Assembly: GCA_023423015.1 (NCBI GenBank)
Contig: JAFAGE010000182.1
Location: forward strand, 1 to 7,794
DNA from: Bacteroidota bacterium
GTDB taxonomy: Bacteria; Bacteroidota; Bacteroidia; Chitinophagales; Chitinophagaceae
DNA: 7,794 bases
Reading direction: 5' to 3'
Both the position numbers and the translations under genes were made by a program. Within the stretch, counting starts at the first letter, position 1; the number at the start of each line of letters is the position of its first letter. Below the pieces are notes generated by a model. That model was given only the letters and a program-made list of their open reading frames with translations. It ran no database searches and had not been told where the DNA came from. Below are positions 1 through 5,740 of this stretch, in pieces.

Positions 1-1
1 C

Positions 2-88
2 ACAGTCCGCGACCTGCAGCAGGAAAATACAGAGGTGCAGGAAGATTCTGTGGTGAGTATTATTCCTGCGATCGCGGGGGGAAGATAA
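2..88 (+). CDS. moaD: MoaD/ThiS-family sulfur carrier protein, C-terminal fragment
   Basis: Only the last 28 codons are in the window; the 5' part lies to the left. The frame ends in SIIPAIAGGR and then TAA. The pattern hydrophobic-Ile-Pro-Ala-hydrophobic-Ala-Gly-Gly is the conserved tail of MoaD-type ubiquitin-like sulfur carriers. In this family the last glycine is adenylated by MoeB and then converted to a thiocarboxylate, which supplies sulfur to molybdopterin synthase. The E1-like gene that follows 107 bases later on the same strand supports the call, and the two are probably co-transcribed. Oddly, one arginine follows the Gly-Gly, so the tail would have to be trimmed before adenylation. 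ThiS or another small sulfur carrier is possible, because the body of the protein is not visible. Confidence 0.75.
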   Translation, partial: TVRDLQQENTEVQEDSVVSIIPAIAGGR

Positions 89-90
89 AG

Positions 91-125
91 AGGTGAAAGG
101 TGAGAGGTGAGAGGTGAGAAAGTGA
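91..125. repeat. Heptamer tandem array AGGTGAR, first copy
   Basis: Five consecutive 7-base units read AGGTGAA, AGGTGAG, AGGTGAG, AGGTGAG and AAAGTGA (the last degenerate). The array starts two bases after the moaD stop codon and is purine-rich on the + strand. The same unit recurs after the tRNA at 7117-7150. No spacers are present, so it is not a CRISPR. Function is unknown. Confidence 0.85.
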
Positions 126-145
126 AAGGAAATTATCAGGTTCTT

Positions 146-173
146 CTCCCATCTCCCATCTGCCATCTGCCAG
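146..173. repeat. Heptamer tandem array CTSCCAT
   Basis: Four 7-base units read CTCCCAT, CTCCCAT, CTGCCAT and CTGCCAG. The array lies 20 bases after the AGGTGAR array and 22 bases before the moeB start codon. Its reverse complement (ATGGGAG) matches AGGTGAG at 5 of 7 positions in phase, so the two arrays could form a long imperfect hairpin in the moaD-moeB transcript. Confidence 0.8.
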
Positions 174-195
174 AAAAATTTAATAAAACATTGAA

Positions 196-1359
196 ATGAA
201 TAACTTAACCAGTCTTTTTACGCGGGAAGAGCTTGCGCGGTACAACCGCCACATCATCATCCCCGGTTTTGGCATCGAAGCCCAGCTGAAGCTGAAAAAG
301 GCGAAAGTGCTTATCATTGGGTCCGGAGGGCTGGGAAGTCCCGCATTGCTTTACCTCGCAGCAGCTGGTGTGGGTACCCTCGGAATCGTAGATTTCGACG
401 TTGTAGACGACAGCAACCTCCAACGCCAGGTAATATTCGGCGTTGAAAGTGTTGGCACACCCAAAGTGGAAGCCGCGAAAAAAAGGCTCCTCGCACTGAA
501 CCCGCATCTGAACATTCTGTTGCACAATACCCACATCAATTCTTCGAATGCACTCGACATCATCAGGGATTATGATGTGGTTGCAGACGGAACGGATAAC
601 TTTCCAACAAGATACCTGGTAAACGACGCATGCGTGCTGCTCGATAAACCCAATGTGTATGCTTCCATCTTCCAGTTTGATGGACAGGTTTCTGTATTTA
701 ACTATGTGAATAAGGATGGTGAACGCGGACCGAATTACCGCGACCTTTATCCCACACCTCCACCTCCCGGTCTTGTTCCAAGTTGTGCCGAAGGTGGCGT
801 ATTGGGAGTATTACCCGGTATTATCGGAAGTCTGCAGGCACTTGAAGTAATCAAGGTGATCACAGGCGTAGGGGAAACATTATCCGGCCGCTTTTTCACT
901 TTCGATGCACTTCAGTTTGAAACACGCACATTCAAAATTAAAAAGCGCACAGATAATCCAATCAGCGGCGACAATCCTACCATCAATGAACTGATCGACT
1001 ACGAACAGTTTTGCGGAATGCGTGCGGTAGAGGAGAAACCATTGAAAGAAGTTACAGCGCAGCAATTATATGACATGCAGGTGAAAGGTGAACCGATCCA
1101 GGTGATTGATGTTCGCGAACCTCATGAATACGATATCGTGAACATCGGCGCCGAGCTGATCCCGCTCGCGGAAGTAGCTAACCGGGCAGATGAAATATCA
1201 CGCGATAAAAAAGTAATTGTGCATTGTAAGGTTGGTGGCCGGAGCGCAAAGGCCATCCGTGAACTCGAAGAAAAATTCGGGTATACAAACCTCTACAATC
1301 TCAAAGGTGGCATCCTCGATTACATCGATAAGGTGAAACCCGAATTAACGAAGTACTAA
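196..1359 (+). CDS. moeB: MoeB/ThiF-type E1 adenylyltransferase with C-terminal rhodanese domain
   Basis: A 387-residue cytoplasmic enzyme that should adenylate the C-terminal glycine of a MoaD-type carrier with ATP and then transfer sulfur through the rhodanese domain. Residues about 10-250 form the E1 domain: RYNRH at 15-19, the nucleotide loop GSGGLGS at 42-48, NLQRQ at 74-78, DGTDN at 131-135, and PSCAEGG at 195-201 with Cys197. Residues about 285-385 form the rhodanese domain, with DVREPHEY at 305-312 and the active-site loop CKVGGRS with Cys344. The length fits the two-domain MoeZ/MOCS3 type rather than the roughly 250-residue E. coli MoeB. Both zinc-binding CxxC pairs are absent: the first site reads NYRD at 180-183 and the second reads PISG near 255. 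The ATG at 196 directly precedes the conserved N-terminus. The upstream region is A-rich with no Shine-Dalgarno sequence, as is common in Bacteroidota. A thiamine ThiF role is less likely but possible. Confidence 0.92.
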   Translation: MNNLTSLFTREELARYNRHIIIPGFGIEAQLKLKKAKVLIIGSGGLGSPALLYLAAAGVGTLGIVDFDVVDDSNLQRQVIFGVESVGTPKVEAAKKRLLALNPHLNILLHNTHINSSNALDIIRDYDVVADGTDNFPTRYLVNDACVLLDKPNVYASIFQFDGQVSVFNYVNKDGERGPNYRDLYPTPPPPGLVPSCAEGGVLGVLPGIIGSLQALEVIKVITGVGETLSGRFFTFDALQFETRTFKIKKRTDNPISGDNPTINELIDYEQFCGMRAVEEKPLKEVTAQQLYDMQVKGEPIQVIDVREPHEYDIVNIGAELIPLAEVANRADEISRDKKVIVHCKVGGRSAKAIRELEEKFGYTNLYNLKGGILDYIDKVKPELTKY

Positions 1360-1673
1360 CGCACGATCAGTTTTCCTTTCATAACTACATGAAGGGAACA
1401 GTAATAATCTTCGTTCTCTCTTACAACAAGTTTGAAGCTTTGGCCTTGCGCAAGCAGGCCCGAGCTCCAAACTTTGTTTTTTTCCTCCGTCACATCGTGC
1501 ACAACCATGTCGTTGTTGATAAACACAACGCTGTCTCCCGCCTTTAATGTGAGTTCCGCCGGTTGAAACTTCATTTCTTTAATTTCAATTGTATAAACAT
1601 CCGGCTTGCTATTTTCATCAGCAGTACAGCCAAACGAAAACAAAACACCCGAAAGCACCATCCATTTAAGCAT
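1356..1673 (-). CDS. Cupredoxin-domain lipoprotein (plastocyanin/amicyanin-like)
   Basis: A 105-residue precursor. The N-terminus is hydrophobic and ends in a lipobox-like FSFGC, so Cys16 is the likely lipidated residue and the protein would be anchored facing the periplasm or cell surface. The rest is one small beta-sandwich domain that includes a FQPAELTLKAGDSVVFIN stretch typical of cupredoxins. Candidate type 1 copper ligands are His59 (VVHDV), Cys92, His95 and Met98. The C-x2-H-x2-M spacing is the short loop seen in amicyanin and pseudoazurin. The likely role is one-electron transfer or copper binding; the partner is unknown. It follows the DUF4142 gene by 10 bases and probably shares its transcript. 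Its stop codon overlaps that of the convergent moeB by 4 bases. Confidence 0.88.
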   Translation of the reverse strand: MLKWMVLSGVLFSFGCTADENSKPDVYTIEIKEMKFQPAELTLKAGDSVVFINNDMVVHDVTEEKNKVWSSGLLAQGQSFKLVVRENEDYYCSLHVVMKGKLIVR

Positions 1674-1683
1674 GACTTATCAA

Positions 1684-2223
1684 TCAGTTTTGTTTTATAT
1701 TTTTCTGAACCATCTCTGCATGTCCCAGGTGAGCCCGTAACGCCGGGAGAACATCCTGTAAAAGCTTTTTCAATTCTGCGTTTTGTACTTCAGGTATCAG
1801 CACTGTTTCAACAGCGTTGATCACTGCCTTATGGTAGGCAACTTCGTTATCGATATAAGATTTGTCGAATTCTGCTCCTGAAACTCCCTTCAATTGTTGT
1901 TTTGTTTTATCTGCATCCGATTGAAGCTTTTGCGCAACAGCATTATCTTTTGGCGTAACGTTCAGCTTTTTCACCAGGTCCGACGCCTGCGCGATTACGC
2001 CTTTGTGGTCGCGCTCCATGGTTTCAGCAAATTTGACTATTTCAGCATTTTTGGATTTTTGCTTCGCAATCTGTGCATAGTCAATATCAATTTGATTGGC
2101 TGTAACAGCAACGTATGCTACTTCAGGATCGGATAACGATTGATTCTGTGCAGATACTAACGTTGTTGAACCGGCCAGCAGCAGGCTGATACATGCTGCT
2201 CTTAACAGATGCATTTGTTTCAT
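1684..2223 (-). CDS. Secreted DUF4142 protein (ferritin-like helical fold)
   Basis: A 179-residue protein. Residues 1-25 form a signal peptide with a hydrophobic core (CISLLLAGSTTLVSA) and probable cleavage near SAQ-NQ. The mature part is alpha-helical and shows the DUF4142 pattern: FAETMERDHKGV around 65-76, LVKKLNV around 83-89, GAEFDKSYIDNEVAYHKAV around 116-134, and LPALRAHLGHAEM near 159-171. The spaced Glu/His pairs (E70/H73, H131, H165/H168) fit a ferritin-like bundle, though metal binding is not established for the family. The reading frame stays open to 2487 on this strand, but ATG 2223 is chosen because it immediately precedes the signal peptide and has an A-rich upstream region. 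It is the first gene of a two-gene unit with the cupredoxin and is divergent from the DUF488 gene. DUF4142 proteins are often linked to stress responses, but the function is unknown. Confidence 0.9.
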   Translation of the reverse strand: MKQMHLLRAACISLLLAGSTTLVSAQNQSLSDPEVAYVAVTANQIDIDYAQIAKQKSKNAEIVKFAETMERDHKGVIAQASDLVKKLNVTPKDNAVAQKLQSDADKTKQQLKGVSGAEFDKSYIDNEVAYHKAVINAVETVLIPEVQNAELKKLLQDVLPALRAHLGHAEMVQKNIKQN

Positions 2224-2330
2224 GATTGTTGTTTTTATATTGTTTGATATAACTACAGAGTGCGCAACAAAGCTTTTGGTTACACGTGGCGCGAAATTTC
2301 CATGGATAACGTAAATAGATGTGCGGTTAT

Positions 2331-2849
2331 ATGAAAACCATCTGGACCATCGGACACTCCAATCACAGTTCTGAAGAATTTGTAAAGATCCTGCAGGCAT
2401 TCGGCATTGAACACCTCGTTGATGTACGACGGTTTCCCGGATCGCGTGCACATCCGCAGTTTCATGCGGATGCGCTTCGTCAATCATTGCCCGGGGTTAA
2501 TATCGGCTACACTCATATTGTACAACTAGGTGGTAGAAGAAAGGTGAACGCCGAATCTAGAAACACAGGATGGCGAAGCAAATCATTCCAGGCTTATGCC
2601 GACTTCATGAGCACAGATGAATTTCTTGATGGAATTACAGGATTATTGGATATCGCGGCGCAAAAGAAAACGGCATACATGTGTTCGGAAGCATTGTGGT
2701 GGCGCTGTCACCGAAGGTTGATCTCCGATTATCTTATTACCAAAGGATGGAAGGTATTTAATATCATGAACATGAATAAAGCCGACGAACATGAGCTAAT
2801 ATCACCTGCCCGCATGATCAACGGCATGTTGACTTACGCCGAAGAATAG
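2331..2849 (+). CDS. DUF488 family protein
   Basis: A 172-residue cytoplasmic protein of unknown function. Family hallmarks run in order: TIGHSNHS at 6-13, LVDVRRFPGSRAHPQF at 29-44, LGGRRKVN at 66-73, NTGWRSKSFQAYADFM at 78-93, and MCSEALWWRCHRR at 117-129. The Cys118 and Cys126 pair with neighbouring His and Arg is the usual conserved core of DUF488, which suggests a catalytic or nucleic-acid-related role, but this is unproven. The start was set at ATG 2331 because the TIGHS strand normally lies a few residues from the N-terminus; an in-frame ATG at 2319 would add only four residues. It is divergent from the DUF4142 gene across 107 bases. The gene downstream has its own promoter-like sequence, so this one may be transcribed alone. 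Confidence 0.92.
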   Translation: MKTIWTIGHSNHSSEEFVKILQAFGIEHLVDVRRFPGSRAHPQFHADALRQSLPGVNIGYTHIVQLGGRRKVNAESRNTGWRSKSFQAYADFMSTDEFLDGITGLLDIAAQKKTAYMCSEALWWRCHRRLISDYLITKGWKVFNIMNMNKADEHELISPARMINGMLTYAEE

Positions 2850-2920
2850 CATTTCAATCCGAAAAAATGATTTTTGTCATGTGCGCTCAAATTTATTTTT
2901 AAAAGCAACTGCTCTGATTC

Positions 2921-2951
2921 TTTCACCGTATTCATCCTGTGAATACCTTTG
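2921..2951 (+). promoter_or_regulatory. Bacteroidota-type promoter candidate for the CNGKC-receptor operon
   Basis: TACCTTTG at 2944-2951 is a full match to the -7 element TAnnTTTG. TTTC at 2921-2924, 19 bases upstream, resembles the -33 element TTTG. Transcription would begin about five bases after the element, essentially at the ATG at 2957. Confidence 0.55.
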
Positions 2952-2956
2952 TACAG

Positions 2957-3334
2957 ATGTTTAGGGCGCTAAGTGTCATATTAATCCTGGCGGCATTCGC
3001 ACTTCAACTGTTCAACCGCACATTTATTGTAGTTGATTATTTTACGAATACTTCTTCATTTCTTAAGAAGTGCGAAAACAAAGCGCGGCCACAAATGCAC
3101 TGCAATGGTAAGTGTGTGATGATGAAGAAACTCAAAGAAGCCGAACAACAGGAACAACAGGCACCGGAACGTAAATTCCAGAATCAATCTGAATTTTATT
3201 CGCAACCATCAGCGATATCTTTGATTGATGCAGATGTTACTGTTATTGTCAATTATAATTTTACCCTCTTAAGAACCGCTGTAGCTGAAGGTTTCAATCG
3301 CGCGGTTTTCCATCCACCCGCTTATACGGCATGA
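2957..3334 (+). CDS. Small membrane-anchored CNGKC-motif protein, putative metal binding
   Basis: A 125-residue protein. Residues about 4-20 form a hydrophobic segment (signal anchor or uncleaved signal). The following region contains Cys39, then RPQMHCNGKCVMMKK with His48, Cys49, Cys53, Met55 and Met56, followed by a Lys/Glu/Gln-rich stretch at 57-75 that is probably helical. The tail ends FHPPAYTA. From memory, Bacteroidota carry many small proteins with an N-terminal membrane segment and the pattern NK-x-x-P-x-x-x-CNGKC beside TonB-receptor genes; I know no assigned function. The cluster of soft ligands suggests copper or similar metal binding, which is inference. ATG 2957 was chosen over an in-frame GTG at 2939 because the promoter element overlaps the longer version. 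It is probably the first gene of an operon, with the receptor gene 66 bases downstream. Confidence 0.8.
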   Translation: MFRALSVILILAAFALQLFNRTFIVVDYFTNTSSFLKKCENKARPQMHCNGKCVMMKKLKEAEQQEQQAPERKFQNQSEFYSQPSAISLIDADVTVIVNYNFTLLRTAVAEGFNRAVFHPPAYTA

Positions 3335-3400
3335 TTCCTTCATAAATGCCCGCTTTTGCGTGCATCAATTCAACCTGATTATTTACGAAAATATACTGGA

Positions 3401-5740
3401 ATGAAACAGTTACTACAACTGTTTATCATCGCCGTACCTGTTCTTATGAGTATGCATACGCATGCGCAAACTAACATTAAAGGGCAGGTGATCAATGCGC
3501 TCACAAAGGAGGCTATTCCTGGCGCAACCATACTATGTGCTGATGAGAACAATAAATGTGCGGTGTCTACTGAAGCCGAAGGACAATTTCAAATGCCTTG
3601 CAATTGTGCGTTGTTGCAGGTTTCTTCTGTTGGATACACAACGCAGACGATAAAACAATCTGAATCTGATTTGATAATTACGCTGAAGCCTGCCACTTCG
3701 CTATTACAGGATGTTGTTGTATCCGCCACTCATGGACAACGGATTCAACGTTCTCAGGCGCCAATTGCCATCAGCGTGGTGAACACAAGAATGATTCACG
3801 ATACAAAGGCTACGATGGCCGACCAATTACTTAATAAAATCAGCGGGGTAAACATGGTGAGCCTGGGCAATGAACAACACCAGATGAGCATCAGGCAACC
3901 CATGACAACAAAGAGTCTGTTTCTTTACCTGGAAGACGGTATTCCTATACGCACTACCGGGTTGTATAATCATAATGCTCTCCTGGAAATGAACCTGGCT
4001 GCAACGCGGTCGATAGAAGTTATTAAAGGTCCGTCTTCCTCGCTATATGGAAGCGAAGCTATCGGTGGCGTAGTAAACTTTCTTACATCTGCTCCGCCTG
4101 CTGTGCCTGTGCTGAAGCTGAGCTCACAGGTAAATAATATCGGTTATCGCAGGATGGATATAGTGTCCGGATTCTCCAAAGGAAAATGGGGTTTTGCTGC
4201 GAGTGGATATTATGCGGGCAAACGCAATGGTTACCTGGAATACAGCGACTTCAACAAAGGAATAGTTACACTGCGGGCGGATTACCGCTTGTCGGACAGG
4301 AGCACTATTTCAAATAGTTTTACCTGGCTGAATTATTATAGCGACATGTCGGGCGGTATAGATAGCGCAATGTTTGCTTCAAAAACTTTTAAAAACCAGC
4401 AAACATTTACTTACCGGAAGGTAAATGCCATTCGTCACCGCACGAGCTTTCTGCATAGCTGGTCCGCGCATGCGAATTCAACTGTATCAATCCTGTATCG
4501 TAACAACAGCATCGCTCAAAATCCGGCATACCGGATTAAGGACGATTACCGGAGACAGGGAAATGTATTCGTTGGCGAGAAGGGTCTCGCACATGGAGAG
4601 ATAAACGAAAGCTCTTTCAGAAGTTTTTCGATCATTGCTAAACACAGGCAGTCGTTCAACTTCCGAGATGCAGAACTTACGGGAGGGCTGTCAATGGATA
4701 TCAGTCCATCATCTTATATCTCCAGGTACATCCGCATCAGTAAAGACACGCTTCGAACAAAATACACTGGTTACAGGGAAACCGACAGTGTGCTTACGGA
4801 TTATCGAACCGGCCTGAACAATTACGCGGCTTTCGTGTCAGGATCCATAAGTCCCTTTCCAAAATTGAAGCTCGTTGGTTCCCTGCGTTACGATTTATTC
4901 AGGTATGATTTTGACAATCATCTCACGCCGTCTTCTTTCAGCGGTTCGGCAGATACTTTGTCGTATTTCCACCGTGTGAGTCCGAAGATTGGATTTACAT
5001 ATAATTTTTCGAAGAGAACCGGCGTATACGCCAATTACAGCGAGGGTTTTGTTCCTCCGCAGGTAACCGAGTTGTACACCGGAGTAAAAGTGCCCGACAT
5101 CAAACCTTCGGTATTTTATAATTACGAAATAGGAGGCTGGGCAGAATTGGTGAAAGGAAAATTGAGTGTAGATGTAAGTGCATACATATTAAATGGAACA
5201 AACGAGATCATTTCGGTAAAACTGGATGATGGATCGTTTGCCAACCAGAATGCCGGGAAAACATCCCATCGCGGAATTGAATTTGGAGTGCTGGCTACAC
5301 CGGTAAACAATATTTCGTTCCGGTTCGGCGGAGCATATAGCAGGCACCGCTTTGTAGAATACGCCGAGAAAGGTATATCGTACAACGGCAATGAGATGAA
5401 CAACGCACCCCGTTGGATGTATAATGGTGAAATCTGGTACAAGCCAGCCATTGTGAAGGGGCTCAGGCTTGGAATGGAATTGCAGCACATCGGTGAATAT
5501 TTCGTTAACCCGCAAAATACAGCCAGCTATAAAGGCTACAGGGTGCTGAATGTACGCACAGGCTACCAGCGCGGATCCGTGGAATTCTGGGTGAACGTGA
5601 TGAATGTTACCAACAGCTATTATTCACTCATCACATCTAAAAGTGCATTTGGTTACAGCTACCAGCTTGCAGAGCCCCGCAATTTTAATGTGGGTGTATC
5701 CTGCGATCTGGCCAGCCTCTTCAAAAAACAAGCACCATGA
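3401..5740 (+). CDS. TonB-dependent outer-membrane receptor with N-terminal CarboxypepD_reg-like domain
   Basis: A 779-residue outer-membrane gated channel that should import a ligand using TonB energy. Residues 1-23 are a signal peptide ending THAQ. Residues about 25-98 are a carboxypeptidase-regulatory-like domain (IKGQVINALTKEAIPGATI, SSVGYTTQTI). DVVVSA at 104-109 is a TonB-box-like segment. The plug spans about 118-230, with IEVIKGPSSSLYGSEAIGGVVN at 205-226, and the rest is a beta-barrel with a conserved NYSEGFVPPQVTELY segment. The N-terminal domain holds four cysteines (46, 53, 67, 69, the last two as CNC), where this domain usually has none. The chain ends in a charged tail (LFKKQAP) instead of the usual terminal aromatic residue. 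ATG 3401 was chosen because it starts the signal peptide; an in-frame TTG at 3356 would bury it. The gene lies between the CNGKC protein and the overlapping lipoprotein gene. The ligand is unknown, but a metal or metal chelate is likely. Confidence 0.93.
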   Translation: MKQLLQLFIIAVPVLMSMHTHAQTNIKGQVINALTKEAIPGATILCADENNKCAVSTEAEGQFQMPCNCALLQVSSVGYTTQTIKQSESDLIITLKPATSLLQDVVVSATHGQRIQRSQAPIAISVVNTRMIHDTKATMADQLLNKISGVNMVSLGNEQHQMSIRQPMTTKSLFLYLEDGIPIRTTGLYNHNALLEMNLAATRSIEVIKGPSSSLYGSEAIGGVVNFLTSAPPAVPVLKLSSQVNNIGYRRMDIVSGFSKGKWGFAASGYYAGKRNGYLEYSDFNKGIVTLRADYRLSDRSTISNSFTWLNYYSDMSGGIDSAMFASKTFKNQQTFTYRKVNAIRHRTSFLHSWSAHANSTVSILYRNNSIAQNPAYRIKDDYRRQGNVFVGEKGLAHGEINESSFRSFSIIAKHRQSFNFRDAELTGGLSMDISPSSYISRYIRISKDTLRTKYTGYRETDSVLTDYRTGLNNYAAFVSGSISPFPKLKLVGSLRYDLFRYDFDNHLTPSSFSGSADTLSYFHRVSPKIGFTYNFSKRTGVYANYSEGFVPPQVTELYTGVKVPDIKPSVFYNYEIGGWAELVKGKLSVDVSAYILNGTNEIISVKLDDGSFANQNAGKTSHRGIEFGVLATPVNNISFRFGGAYSRHRFVEYAEKGISYNGNEMNNAPRWMYNGEIWYKPAIVKGLRLGMELQHIGEYFVNPQNTASYKGYRVLNVRTGYQRGSVEFWVNVMNVTNSYYSLITSKSAFGYSYQLAEPRNFNVGVSCDLASLFKKQAP

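Noticed and set aside
91..173. CRISPR array
   Set aside because: The units are 7 bases and directly abutting, without spacers.
205..563. Minus-strand open frames inside moeB
   Set aside because: Shadows of a strongly conserved plus-strand gene with no family features.
1684..2487. Long 267-residue version of the DUF4142 gene
   Set aside because: The first 88 residues show no protein-like pattern and overlap the divergent DUF488 gene; the signal peptide begins at ATG 2223.
2860..2882. Terminator after the DUF488 gene
   Set aside because: The A-run and T-run around 2863-2875 can pair only through A-T pairs with a tiny loop, which is too weak to call.
2939..2956. GTG start six codons upstream for the CNGKC protein
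   Set aside because: It overlaps the TACCTTTG promoter element and adds residues not needed by the membrane segment.
3356..3400. TTG start of a longer TonB receptor
   Set aside because: It would place 15 polar residues before a clear signal peptide that starts at ATG 3401. A weak promoter-like pair (TTTG 3355-3358, TATTTACG 3380-3387) was also seen here, but it matches only 4 of 6 positions.
5122..5515. Minus-strand open frames inside the TonB receptor
   Set aside because: They lie opposite barrel-coding sequence and have no recognisable motifs.
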